Shown: in pieces, positions 34,364 to 59,131 of the stretch
How the letters are laid out: every line of letters begins with the position of its first letter
Numbering within the stretch: position 1 is the stretch's first letter
Assembly: GCF_032854445.1 (NCBI RefSeq)
Contig: NC_088303.1
Coordinates: forward strand, 12,345,501-12,409,500
Length of the DNA: 64,000 bases
Source: Liolophura sinensis
Lineage: Eukaryota; Mollusca; Polyplacophora; Chitonida; Chitonidae
Direction: 5' to 3'
Translations under genes and position numbers: made by a program
The notes under the pieces: generated by a model
What the model saw: only the letters and a program-made list of their open reading frames with translations
Databases searched by the model: none
Told to the model about the DNA's origin: nothing

Positions 34364-34990
34364 TCATGACGGCAGAACTGGACTGGAGAACACTGCACAG
34401 GCACTTATTTTATACCGTACCGTCAACCAGCCCTGGATAGCGCTGGTGATACAGACGGCTAGGGATGAGACCACCACGGAAGGTGAGACCGTGGGAGATG
34501 ACTCACGCTGGGTAGGATGCTGGAGTGTGGGCGACGGGTCGTACGGACGTTGGAGGGCAATCAGTTTTCGTAGGAGGGTGTAGTCATCGTAGTTGAGGAT
34601 GACATTATCATCCTCGACCCTCTGCAGCCGTATGTGGGAAGGTCTGGCACAACCTGCGGATGGTCGTGGGTCTCCCCCGGGCTCTGCCCGGTTTCCTCCC
34701 ACCATAATGCTGGTGAAATATTTTTGAGTACGGCGTAAAACACCAATCAAATAAATAAAACAACCATCCTCCACACGGTTACACACATCTTTCGTGAACG
34801 CACGGAGGACGTTGAACCGACCCTCGTTCACGTAAACGTCTTCGAACATGGCACGAACCACGTCTTTGTACCCTTTGAGATCCGTGACAACCCTGACTAA
34901 ACCTTCCCATCCTAAAGCAGTTGACTTTATTTTGACGAACGTCAAGTATCCTTGGCTAGGTAGGTAATGGCCACACCTGCTTGATACCAT
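34364..34990 (-). pseudogene. Unidentified minus-strand ORF split by a SINE
   Basis: An open minus-strand frame has FVKIKSTALGWEGLVRVVTD and VRAMFEDVYVNEGRFNVLRA on the right of the SINE and VEDDNVILNYDDYTLLRKLI on its left. The two halves meet at the shared VED(G/D) codons that form the target duplication, so they were one reading frame before insertion. Position and strand fit a Polinton accessory gene; no domain is recognised. Confidence 0.5.
34609..34771 (+). mobile_element. SINE family A, 5'-truncated, short target duplication
   Basis: The SINE 3' half begins near 34626 (AGCCGTATGTGGGAAGGTCT) and ends with the tail CGGCGTAAAACACCAATCAA. CATCCTC occurs at 34609-34615 and 34765-34771. It is inserted into the unidentified ORF at 34364-34990. 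Confidence 0.8.
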
Positions 34991-36567
34991 GCGTCTTATG
35001 CGGGTTTTGTGGACAAAGCCTCCTAATCAACGAGCTAGCCTAAGATAAGAACTACCCACGAAACATACCACTCCATCAATCAAAATGACCACCTCTATAA
35101 AATCGTCACATCATGGGTATACCTGTATACCGCATATGTCAACAACAATAAGAACAACAACAAACACAGCATCTATGTCTCAACTGTTTTTTTACTTGTG
35201 CATCACAAAATAAACTACAGGAACTGGAGAAACGAAAAAAAAACGTATCACTCATCATGAATCAGCCAAAGTTCAATATGAGGTGAAAGTTCAAGGTGAG
35301 GTCAAATCTCAATGGAAGGTCAATGTTCAATCCGTGGTTTCAAACAAAAAAACAATCACAAAGTTCCATTCGCCGTCAAAATTCAGAGAAAATATCACGG
35401 ATCGTTCAAGTGCAGTTGATTATTAATGTAATGATGGACATTGACAATATACCGATATGCACACCATCGCATGTTCAAAGTGCAGACGGTGTCCCCCTGA
35501 GGGTTGGCTGCGGCAGTGGGACGTGGTAAGGGTGGTCTGGCATTGTTCACCGTTGCTCCTTACATTATTCTTCCTTCGTAGGTGGTCTTGGTGTTGTCTT
35601 TCGTCTGTTTTAACAGAAAAATGGTAACATATCTTTAGTCACCAAATGTGATACATATTACCATCTGAAGTGAACATAGCTAAAAAAACAACAACAACAG
35701 TAGTTATATGCTGGTGGGGGGGGGGGGGTTATGTTATAGCTATACACATGGATATAACCTACAAAACAAAACATAACTAGGTGTAAGGTTATAAATAAAA
35801 GAAACAAAAATTGGTACTTACTTACGCCTTTGACATGATACACCCCAGTGAAAATCCGCTGAACGACGGAATTGCCTTTCACGATGGGGAGGGGGGACCT
35901 TTACCCTCAGCCCATTGGTCTGTTTCGACTTTGGCCTGGAAACTGCTGAGCACTTTGCCCTCGTTTAAGCGCTGATTTGGGCATGTTGGCGAAAAACTGA
36001 CCAACACATCCTCAGTAAGGCGAGTGAGTCGCTTTCCATCAACCGTAGGTGGAGCATTGGCTGGCATGGCATGTTCGCGCCTGCTCGAAGCTGCAGGCGA
36101 GTCTCCCAGGCGTCTACCGGTATGGTGATCTCCTTTTGGTAGCGCTGCCCAAAGTTTTAATAAAAGGCGACGATACACCCTCGCACATGGATGCGGAAGC
36201 CTTTGGTGACATCAATGTTGTGATAGAACAGTAACGGCCTCCCCTCACCCGCCCATAAGAATAACCCAGGGGCGGCAAAATCGACCTGATCTACTACTTA
36301 CGAAGTACTCAATAATATTTCACGGACACAACGGCAGCCAGCACTATTGTCAAAGGAAACCGAGGAAAAAACCCATGACCATCCACAATTTGGTGCCAGA
36401 CCGCTGAACCACTTACAGCCCCAGAGCTATGAAACCACCATGAGCTGCATTTGAACTGACAGCGATCGCATTGTTTGCCACTCCTGTGTCATTACGACGC
36501 GCCACGCTAACACTCGGCCACACAGATCCCTTCAGACGCAACACCACATATCATGGTGACTACCATG
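34991..36567. other. Right side of the Polinton relic and flank; nothing firm
   Basis: Contains a G homopolymer (about 35717-35728) and minus-strand frames of 74 and 99 codons (35882-35658 and 36178-35879) lacking recognised motifs. The second may be a decayed Polinton gene. No terminal inverted repeat matching the left side was found. Confidence 0.35.
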
Positions 36568-36851
36568 CTCATTCAAAGATTTTTTTTTGATTGGTGTTTT
36601 ACGTCGTACTGAAGAGTATTTCACTTATACGACGGCGGTCAGCATTATGGTGGGTGGAAACCGGGCAGAGCCCAGGGGAAACCCACGATCATCCGCAGGT
36701 TGCTGTCAGACCTTCTCAAGTAGGCCGGAGAGTAAGCCAGCATGAGCTGGACTTGAACTCAAAGCGACCGCATTGGTGAGAGACTCCTGGGTCATTACGC
36801 TGCGCTAGCGCTTTAACCGACTGAGCCACGGATGCCCCCTCATTCAAAGAT
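36568..36851 (-). mobile_element. Full-length SINE family A with 13-bp target-site duplication
   Basis: The minus-strand SINE body lies at 36581-36838, tail at the left (TTTTTTTTGATTGGTGTTTT), tRNA-like head at the right (CTTTAACCGACTGAGCCACG). CTCATTCAAAGAT occurs at 36568-36580 and 36839-36851. Confidence 0.94.
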
Positions 36852-37009
36852 GATGACAGTATAAATTTGTATGTCTTATGGTGATCAACAACAGATAAGA
36901 GGACAGGGCTTTCAGATGTCGCGGCTGTTCATTAAGTTAATACAAGTTGAAGACTGGAGCCATTTCTATGCGGCAGTCCGCCAATCTTTTTGTTCCTCGC
37001 CCTTGTAAA

Positions 37010-39300
37010 TTCTGGACTGACTACACAGTGCAATGCACCTACATCTACGCACACACACAACTGAGACTTGGTGTACTCAGTGCCTGCACCTACATTTATG
37101 AACACGCACAACTGAGACTTGGTGTACTCAGTGCCTGCACCTACATCTATGAACACGCACAATTGAGGCTTGGCGTACACAGTGCCTGCAACTACGTCTA
37201 CACTTACACGCACAACTGTGACTTGGCGTACAGTGACATGCACCTACGTGTACATCTACGCACACACACAACTGAGACTTGGAGTACATAGTACCATGCA
37301 CCTACATCTACACACACGCACAACTGAGACTTGGCGTACACAGTGCCATGCACCTACATCTATGTACACACACCACTGAGAGTTGGCATGCACAGTGCCT
37401 GCACCTACATCTACGCATACACACAACTGAGATTTGGCGTACACAGTGCCTGCACCTACATCTGTGCACACACACAACTGAGACTTGGCGTGCACAGTGC
37501 CATGCACCTACATCTACGCACACGTACAACTAAGACTTGCCATACACAGTACCTGCACCTACATCTACACACACTCACAAATGAGACTTGGGGCACACAA
37601 TGCCATGCACCTACATGTACATCTACACACACACATAACTCAAGACTTGGTGTATACAGTGCCATGCCCCTATATCTTCGCACACGCACAACTGAGACTT
37701 GGCGTACACAGTGCCTGCGCCTACATCTACGCACACGTACAACTGACACTTGGCGTACACAGTGCGTGCACCTACATGTACATCTACGCACACGTACAAC
37801 TGAGACTTGCTGTACACAGTGCCTGCACCTACATCTACGCACACACACAACTGAGGCCTGTTGTACTCATTGCCTGCACCTACATCTATGCACATGCACA
37901 ACCGAAACTTGGCGCGCACAGTGCCATGCACCTACATGTACATCTACGTACGCACACAACTGAGACTTCCCGTACACAGTGCCTGGACCTACATCTACGC
38001 ACACACACAACTGAGACTTGGCGTACACAGTGCTTGCACCTACATCTACACACACTCACAGCTGAGACTTGGCGTACACAGTGTTTGCGCCTACATCTAT
38101 GCACACGCACAACTGACACTTGGCGTACACAGTGCCATGCACCCACATCTACGCACACACACAACTGAGACTTGGCGTACACAGTGCCATGCACCTACAT
38201 CTACACACACTCACAAATGAGATTTGACGTACACAGTGCCATGCACCTACATCTACACACACACACAACTGAGATTTGGCGTACACAGTGCCTGCACCTA
38301 CATCTATGCACACACACAACTGAGACTTGGCGTACACAGTGCCTGCACCTACATCTACGCACACACACAACTGAGACTTGGCGTACACAGTGCCTGCACC
38401 TACATCTACGCACACACACAACTGAGACTTGGCGTACACAGTGCCATGCACCTACATCTACACACACTCACAAATGAGATTTGACGTACACAGTGCCATG
38501 CACCTACATCTACACACACACACAACTGAGATTTGGCGTACACAGTGCCTGCACCTACATCTACGCACACACACAACTGAGACTTGGCGTACACAGTGCC
38601 TGCACCTACATCTACACACAATCACAACAGACTTGGCGTACACAGTGCCATGCACCTACATCTCCGCACACACACAACTGAGACTTGGCGTACACAGTGC
38701 CATGCACCTACATCTACACACACTCACAAATGAGACTTGGTGTACACAGTGTTTGCGCCTACATCTATGCACACTCACAACTGAGACTTGGCGTACACAG
38801 TGCCATGCACCTACATCTACACACACTCACAACTGAGACTTGGCGTACACAGTGCCATGCACCTACATCTACACACACTCACAAATGAGACTTGGCGTAC
38901 ACAGTGCCATGCACCTACATCTACGCACACACACAACTGAGATTTGGCGTACACAGTGCCTGCACCCACATCTACACACAATCACAACAGACTTGGCGTA
39001 CACAGTGCCATGCACCTACATCTACGCACACACACAACTGAGACTTGGCGTACACAGTGCCTGCACCTACATCTACACACAATCACAACAGACTTGGCGT
39101 ACACAGTGCCATGCACCTACATCTCCGCACATGCACAACTGAGACTTGGCGTACACAGTGCCATGCACCTACATCTACACCCACTCACAACTGAGACTTG
39201 GCGTACACAGTGCCTGCACCTACATCTATGCACACGCATAGCTGAGATTTCGTAGTGTCCTGCACCTACATCCATGCACATGCACAGCTGAGATTTCGTA
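37010..39300. repeat. 2.3-kb minisatellite of 51/52-bp units
   Basis: Roughly 43 units of the form CTGAGACTTGGCGTACACAG, then TGCCTGCACC or TGCCATGCACC, then TACATCTACGCACACACACA-A. The two spacer types interleave, and blocks of several units are nearly identical (for example 38172-38480 against 38429-38700), suggesting recent multi-unit duplication. Long open frames on both strands result from the stop-poor repeat, not from a gene. Confidence 0.95.
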
Positions 39301-39521
39301 GTGTCCTGAGGCCATTCCAAAATGCTTATTATTTGGTCAGAGAAGTTATTGCACATTTGTTATCGAATAACTTTTATGAGGTGGTCAAAAATTTCTTGGG
39401 CCCAAAAGATACCTACAAAATTGTATTTGAAAGTTTGCTTAATTCAGAAATCGCTTTGTGGAATAGGCATAAGGACTTAACATACGACTGTGTGTTCGCC
39501 AGATTTGCTAGAGAGATTTAG
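39290..39521 (+). CDS. Possible orphan terminal exon, protein unknown
   Basis: Immediately after the minisatellite, a possible acceptor GAGATTTCGTAG near 39301 leads into an open frame to TAG 39519-39521. The frame reads LRPFQNAYYLVREVIAHLLS, then NFYEVVKNFLGPKDTYKIVF and a charged end. It has normal codon-like composition and a balanced residue mix, unlike the array. LRPF-x-x-x-Y resembles a motif of glycerol-3-phosphate acyltransferase C-termini, but the match is too short to name. No upstream exon was identified and no poly(A) signal is obvious nearby. Confidence 0.35.
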
Positions 39522-41119
39522 CACTTCAGATAATCGGGCAGCCTACTGTGGGTGATACGTTATGCTGACTACCAAACTGGATGATCGCTCTCATACACAG
39601 GAATGAATTCCGGAAAATATAAATGAATAATGATTTCAAATCCAATTGTCTTTAGCAAATGTATTTAAGTCAATCCACACACGAATATGCATATTGTTAT
39701 ATAGTCATTCATTTGTCAGTTTACATCAGAAAATCCCCGGCCTCCACAAATACACCTCTCAAACAGGTCAACCTAGGAAGAAAAACCATGGTTGATTTAA
39801 ATGCCTATAATGCAGGAGGTGAAAGTTTGGGTGCTGGTAGTATAGGTCTCAATTTTGACAGCCCAGCACACAATACATATTATGTTCCACTGCAGCACTT
39901 CAATAAGCTTAATTTATTCTCATTTATTTACAGTGATGCACAAGTGCACTTATCACAAGTCACAAAACCTGGGGGATAAAATCGTACCATCTTACCTGGT
40001 ATTATTAAAAATTAATCACAGAATAATCAATAACACACCTGTATACACACTGGGTTATACATAATCCACTGATCAAAGCCACAAATACTCTCTGAACAAA
40101 CATAACAAAGACATGGTGTAAGTGTGAAACTAGCCCAGAGATAGTGAAGATTTTTGTTTCTCAGAACACTTCATCTTCTACACTGGTTAAATGGAATTAG
40201 GCATTATAACTTGTTTGCCATGGCACTTGTGTTTGGAAAGGCTTCATTCATCCAGTCTTAAACATTCCGTCTGCTACCTGTGAAGAGCAGGCTGGTTCTT
40301 TAACTGATGCTCTCATTCAACAACAAAAGACAGGTATAAAATCAGGAGCCAGTCAATAATGTTTGGCCATATTTTCCATGTGTGATAAGTTTTCTGAGGT
40401 CAAGAAGGTTACTGTGCCTGATTCTGACCTCAAAACAACTGCTGGCAGACATGGCTACATTGTATTGTTTCACACTTCTGGCTTGAACTAGCACTAAAAT
40501 CTATGCACCTTAGCACTTTGATACTTCAGTATCTCAACACCTCAAAACCTCAGCACCAGACAATTCTGGGTTATGCTATTCACCTATCCAGAGCAACGTA
40601 TAATTTTCCATTTTCCCATTACCCACTGTTTACGCAGACTTATAGTCACATTTAAGAATCATATTGTTTCAATTTTCATACAAACATGCTGTGAAAAAAA
40701 CACTTTTTCATGGGTTTGTGTACATAATGTCACTCAGTTCACTGAACATTCTGCAACACCCCTATATGTCAGAGACTCATGCAACAACAACACAAGTCAC
40801 CAACTGCTGACATGTTACCATGACAATGACACTTCTTGCTGCACATCCATTTTGGGAAGTGCACAACACTGCAAACTTATGTCTTGAATGCAGATTGGGA
40901 CAGACTATGAATCATGTCCTTGTAACAAAGCAGATATTTCCAAGGATTTTAGGAGTACTACGACTATGCAAAACAGGTGCCACATCAAAAATATTTCACT
41001 GTCCACTTTTGATATCATACCAAATCCACACTTTTTACAGACATGCCAAATCAGTTTCAGCAGCACAAAGACCCCCAAGTACATTTACTTGATTTCTAAT
41101 AACTTGGGAATATTGTCAT
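39522..41119. other. 3' flank of FAM210A; no gene recognised
   Basis: AT-rich non-coding sequence. On the minus strand this is the probable 3' UTR and terminator region of FAM210A; candidate AATAAA signals on that strand lie at the stop codon itself and near 39910-39930, and I cannot choose between them. Plus-strand frames of 69-106 codons here look like chance. Confidence 0.45.
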
Positions 41120-44100
41120 TTATTTTAATTTTTTATGATGTTTAACACGTTGTTTGGGTATTACAAGAGGCTGCTTCTTTCGTATTTCTCTCTTTCCCTC
41201 TTTGTACAGTTCTCTAATGGAGTCTCCTTCTGGTATAGGGTCCAGCCGTCCAGTCCTCCGCATGTAACGAATCACCATGTTGGTACCCCCTATGGTGACA
41301 GTATAACGGGCAGGTGTGGCAAGCTTGTACATAAGGTAAGCCATGGCGATGTTCCCCACATTGGGCGACCGGAATGGCTTGATGATGGTCTCACTAATGC
41401 CTATATACTCCAACCAGGGCACCACATTTATCCCTCTGTAAAGTAAAAAGTGGACCATTAGAAATCTACTTAACTGCACTGGTAGTGAACACCCACAAAT
41501 ATCATATTTATGTAATTGCTTTAAACCCACTCTGTTAACAGGTATTTATCTAATTGCTGAACACCACAAATATCACTGTTAAGAAGTATTTATGAATTGC
41601 TGAACATCCACTAATATCACTCTGTTCACAAATATTTATGTGATTGCTGAACACCCACTAATATCACTCCGCTAACGTGTATTTATGTGATTGCTAAACA
41701 TCCACATATCTCACCCTGTTAACAAGTATTTATGTAATAGTGGAACGCCCACAAATGTCACCGTGAACAAGTATTTATGTGATTGCTGAACACCCACTAA
41801 TATCACTCCGCTAACGTGTATTTATGTGATTGCTAAACATCCACATATCTCACCCTGTTAACAAGTATTTATGTAATAGTGGAACGCCCACAAATGTCAC
41901 CGTGAACAAGTATTTATGTGATTGCTGAACACCCACTAATATCACTCCGCTAACGTGTATTTATGTGATTGCTAAACATCCACATATCTCAACCTGTTAA
42001 CTAATATCAATCTGTTGACAAGTATTTATGTGACTGCTGAACACCCACTAATATCACTCTGTTTGCAAGTATCTATGTGATAGCTAAACACCCACTAATA
42101 TCACTCTGATAACAAGTATCTATGTAAAAGCTAAACACCCACAAATATCACTTTGTTAACAAGTATTTATGTCATAGCTAAACACCCACCAATATCACTT
42201 ACTTAACAAGTATTTACATGATAGCTAAACACCCACTAATATCACTCTGTTAACAAGCATTTATGTGATAGCTAAACACCCACCAATATCACTCTGTTAA
42301 CAAGTATCTATGTCTATGTGATAGCTAAACACCCACTAATATCACTCTGTTACAAGTATTTATGTAATTGCTGAACACCCACTAATAACACTCTGTTAAC
42401 AAGTATATATGTGATAGCTAAACACCCACTAATATCACTCTGTTCACAGGTATTTATGTGATAGCTAAACACCCACTAATATCACTCTGTTAACAAGTAT
42501 CTATGTGATAGCTTAACACTGCTGAGTGTCCGACCCCTCTCTTTCAAGTTGGATACTCGAGCTTCAGGTCTTTTATCCACATTTGTAAGGCAGCATTGTT
42601 AATTCAATGATCAAACGCCAATCATCCATGTTCCATTCTTATATGGGCCACAAACACAAGTGGGGAGGAAGACAAGCGATCGGTAGATTCAAGACAATCC
42701 TGCAGATATAATACCTCATGCGTTAGGGTGTTGCATGTTCCCCTGTAAATAATGCCACACAACCATCCACTTTAAAAATAGGATAGCATAGTTTGTAAAA
42801 CACAGCAGGGAAAAACGACATGGTGAGAGTTTTGGGTAGGGAAATGGCAAAGACATATTTTCACTATGTTGATGTTCTGGTATTAATATTTTTGTCTCAT
42901 TTTTGCTTTTTAAAACAACAGTGTATAGTAAAAAATGACACTGGGAGTTGCAGTGTACAAGCTGTTAGGAAAGCCTGGCTTTATAGGCCAGGGTAGGCAT
43001 ATACTCCAGCTGGGCCAGCTGGCATGTCAATATCACCCCCTGTGAGGGCTTCATGGGAGACTTCTGTGATCTACCCACTTACTTCTTGAGTGTCTCAATT
43101 AGCGAGTGTCTGTAATTATAGAGAAGGAATGGTACTGAAGACCAACAAATATCACTAGTCAACAAATAAACCATTTTGTTGTATGTCTGTTTTCTCAAAA
43201 CAATATATGAGAGTATAAAATCAATAAAATAAACAAATTTTCAAAAACAATTATACAAGCACATATATCTATAATAAATCATCATACTTTGAATTAATGC
43301 ACACTTTATTTAATTAGAGACATAATGTACACTTTAAGGTGATTTTACACTGCAACTGCTTCATAAAGGAAACCCAGCATGATTATGTTGATTGGTGTTA
43401 TACGCCATTCTCAAGAATATTTCACTTAAACAACGGCATGCAGCATTATGGTGGGAGGAAACCGAGCAGAGCCCGGAGAAAACCTACAACAATCTGCAGG
43501 TTGCTAGCAGACCTTCTCACACATATATCCCCTTTGAAAATAAATATTATTTCTCCAAAAAATTATGTATAAAGCCCGCCGACCCAATGCCAGGGCCTTT
43601 TACGTAACTTGAACAGGAATCTGGCAATTTAATTCTCAACGTGATTCTCATAAAACAGAGCTACAGTCATCCAGATTCAGAGTCTCTTGATGTCATCAAA
43701 ATAATTTATACAAAACCACTAATTCTTCTCAAACTTCCAATTCCCAACAACCAAACCCCTTTGGACAAGTGGACATCAGTGTTTTACAACGCTAATGTTA
43801 AGAATCCACTTGAAACAATCCTCAGCTTTTGTGGCCCTAGTTTTTGGTCTAGTTTTGGTCTAGATTGCTGTGGATTTTTCCTATAACAAACCTATGGGAA
43901 TCCATTTAGATTCTGGTAAAAAAAAACTGATGACAATAAATGTGACACACACTTACTTTGAAGCAGCGTAGTAGAAAGATCCAGACCAGACCAATGAGGT
44001 GACCAGGTGAACCCCCACAAGTATCTTGCCATGTTCTTTGTAAGCTTGCTTGAACCGCTGAAAGATGCTTCCTGATGAGCTGGACTCTGCAGGTTTGTCT

Positions 44101-46040
44101 TTGTCCCCTTTGTCAGAGTCATCATCTCTCTCTCTGTCCTCTGTCTTTGATCTCTGACCCTTGGTGGGTAGATTTGTGTTGTCTCTTCCCCCGGCTGGGG
44201 TCCTGTCGCCAGCAGCTGTCCTGTAACCAGCCGTGTGATAGCATGGCCAGGCTGAGGCAGTCACAGGCCCATGCCAGAAGTTGGACTGGAGATCACTGGA
44301 CACTGCTTTTGTACAACTGCCACCTACAGTTCTGTAACCTGCAGAGTGATAGCATGGCCAGGCTGATGTTGTCACATGGCCGCGCCAATTGTTAGACAAG
44401 ACATCACCAGTCACACCTAGTATACCACTACCAGAGTTTCTAAATGTCAAATGATGAAGCACAAATCGGCAAGCTTGCAAGTCTTTTGGACTTCCTGGCA
44501 GGTTAGAACATAGTAGCCTTACTGATGACGATGCTGCAAGAAAAACATTGATTTTGATTAATCATATAGAGATCTAAGGCAGTTTTTTGACCAGAAATTC
44601 TATGACAATTTGGTCGCTTCATGAGGAGGCAAACTATTTAAAAACGAATCAGCCATTATAGGCTCTTCTTTGTCATCCAGGAATGACAATTTTCTTCAAT
44701 CCCTCGCCCCAAAAGATTCCAACTCCTTTTCTTATACTGCCCTAACGCCGTTGGAGCCTCAGTGCTAACAGTGTTAATTTTGTACTCAACGAAGGTCTGG
44801 GCCTTTGTCAGCACTGTTAGCACCAAAACTCCAACGAGGCCAGTATAAGAAAAGGAGTTGGAGTATTTTCATAAGTCAGTCTGATAACTGTGGTGAACGG
44901 AAAATGGCTGCGACTTCAGCGAAGGCCATGCCAAGAATTTGGGGCTAGTGTGCCGTTACCAAGTAAAATATATGGGATTTGTGAAGACTAGGGTGCTATT
45001 TACACATGTTGATTTCCACATGCCTTTTGAAGTCATTTTTCTCCCACAATCACATACTTTTACTGATTTTTCACTGGCTAAAAATGAATGGAGAGATCTT
45101 CAGTTTGCATACAAAGAAAAACAGTGTAAATAAGACGTTCTTCATTCTCAGTCTCTGTCAAGTGACACTGTCATTCATGCGTTTTCTGTGCTCAACTGGC
45201 CGGGGTTCATACAATTAAGAAAGTCATTTCATTGTTTGTTTTAAAAATCTCTGGATCTGAACTTTCATCAGGCAGCACCTTTGGTCTACAGATGGATGCT
45301 TAAACCACTAGACCACTCAAGTTGTGATAGAAAGTATTTTTTAGATGTGATTAAGATGGATGAACACGGTAATAGTTGAATGTGCATGTACTGTGTCAAA
45401 TGCTTTTATCACATGGACTACGTCTGAAAAGGGTCACCTCCATACTTGGCCAGCCTCATTCAGGGCAGCATGAATGGTGACGAAATAATTTACACGTGGA
45501 CAGCACCCTAGTCTTTATAATAGCTAACATACATGGGGGTGTTGTGTGTGCGGGCAAGCCAACATTCTCCTTAAGAATTGCAGGTCCTGTAAACAGAATG
45601 TTGGGTGGGATAGCATTTTTGCAGCTCATCCTCCTGCCTGAAGTTCAACTCCAAACATGGCAGATGTTCGCTGAAGTTGTCCGATTTGAAAGTTTAAACT
45701 GCTGGATTACTGTTGAAAGATGGTTTACCATTGCTGGCTTTGACATATTACTTTCCAGCGTTTTAGCAAATTGGTGGAGAGCAAACACAAGGCAGGGTTC
45801 GGGCCATTTTTTTTAGTGAAATTGTCCGCGTGGAAGTCTATATGAGCGAAGCTTTGCGTTGCGGTTGGACGGTCCAGTTCAGCCTTGGACTACGTTGTGA
45901 AAAAGCAGCCTCTTGAATGAGCCAACGTCGGAGAGCACCCCCAGCCTTACCAATTCCAAAGTATCTATAATTACTCCTGTAAGCTATGTCTAATTTCCTT
46001 CTTTACCTGTTCTTCGAAATGAGTCCCGTGTATTCGACAT
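41120..46040 (-). CDS. FAM210A: FAM210A, mitochondrial inner-membrane DUF1279 protein
   Basis: Three coding exons on the minus strand: 46040-46007, 44533-43957, 41435-41120; phases 1 and 2 agree, giving 308 aa. Exon 1 encodes MSNTRDSFRRT and exon 2 continues SSSVRLLCSN: Arg/Ser-rich with few acids, consistent with a mitochondrial presequence. The DUF1279 domain (about residues 175-280) contains KILVGVHLVTSLVWSGSFYY, then after intron 2 GINVVPWLEY, YLMYKLATPARYTVTIGGT and VIRYMRRTGRLDP, followed by a charged Lys/Arg-rich tail with coiled-coil character. In vertebrates the protein is mitochondrial and supports mitochondrial translation and muscle/bone mass. Exon 2 has an internal duplication, about 37 residues apart, of the TSAWPCYHSAGYRT / ASAWPCYHTAGYRT segment. 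The gene is head to head with RNMT. It is longer than the human protein (about 272 aa) because of the N-terminal region. Confidence 0.93.
41450..42530. repeat. ~46-bp minisatellite in FAM210A intron 2
   Basis: About 23 units with GCTAAACACCCACTAATATC, ACTCTGTTAACAAGTATTTA and TGTGATA. A block near 41640-41760 is copied almost exactly at 41790-41890 and 41920-42000. Confidence 0.92.
43385..43525 (-). mobile_element. SINE family A, 5'-truncated
   Basis: The minus-strand tail GATTGGTGTTATACGCCATT, body CAGCATTATGGTGGGAGGAA and CTGCAGGTTGCTAGCAGACC are present; the tRNA-like head is absent. Inside FAM210A intron 2. Confidence 0.85.
44717..44873. repeat. Long hairpin (foldback) in FAM210A intron 1
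   Basis: The left arm from 44717 (TTCCAACTCCTTTTCTTATA through TGCTAACAGTG at about 44773) pairs with the right arm (about 44810-44872), with roughly 55 paired bases and small bulges around a loop of about 35 nt. The outer 22 bases pair perfectly. Candidate MITE or a structured intronic RNA. Confidence 0.75.
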
Positions 46041-46592
46041 GATGTAATATTGACGTCGACTGCCAGTGCCATAAATTTTATCTAGACTTAGATAAATCTC
46101 TTGTTTTCCAAGTTTCTTCAATGTTCTGCATAAATTTTTTGTATGTTGTTCGATCACAGCTTTTCGCAGAACCATTTTCTTTGCACGGTATCTTGTCAAA
46201 CAATCCAGAATATTGTTAAATACGAGAAACCAGCCAATCCATCATTAACACACCGCTACACGTGCCTTTCGTGCTGTTGTTGTTGTTTCTCTCTTGCGGT
46301 GCCAAAAATCAATCTCCATCCATTGTACGACATGTCGTAAAATCGGAGATTAGCGCTACGATGATATAAATCTCAGAACCACAACTCATCTGGCTTTCGC
46401 CTTTTCCACAACATTTGTAATATTGTTTCAAACAAGTGACTTGAAAGACTGTAGTAGTTTTATTGTTATGTACATAAAGCAACAGATTTATACCATATCA
46501 TCAATTTATATACCCAACTGCAGCAGAGATAATTATACTGACCCGGAAAAGTTTACCGGAAAGACCAGCCTACTTGCGGTCAACATATCAAA
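46041..46592. promoter_or_regulatory. Bidirectional promoter between FAM210A and RNMT
   Basis: 552 bp separate the two divergent start codons. A CCAAT box lies at 46234-46238; no TATA box is evident at a sensible distance. The RNMT start sits in AAAATGGCGTC, a YY1-type element overlapping the ATG, a feature of many TATA-less housekeeping genes. Transcription starts are not resolved. Confidence 0.65.

Positions 46593-59131
<12,539 letters not shown>

Noticed and set aside
37331-38168. Open frames of 200+ codons on both strands in the 37-39 kb region
   Set aside because: They arise from a stop-poor 51/52-bp repeat and appear in several frames of both strands; residues are only the repeated Cys-Thr-Tyr-Ile-Tyr type pattern.
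45496-45816. 106-codon plus-strand frame near the FAM210A start
   Set aside because: It lies within FAM210A intron 1, opposite strand, without homology signals.
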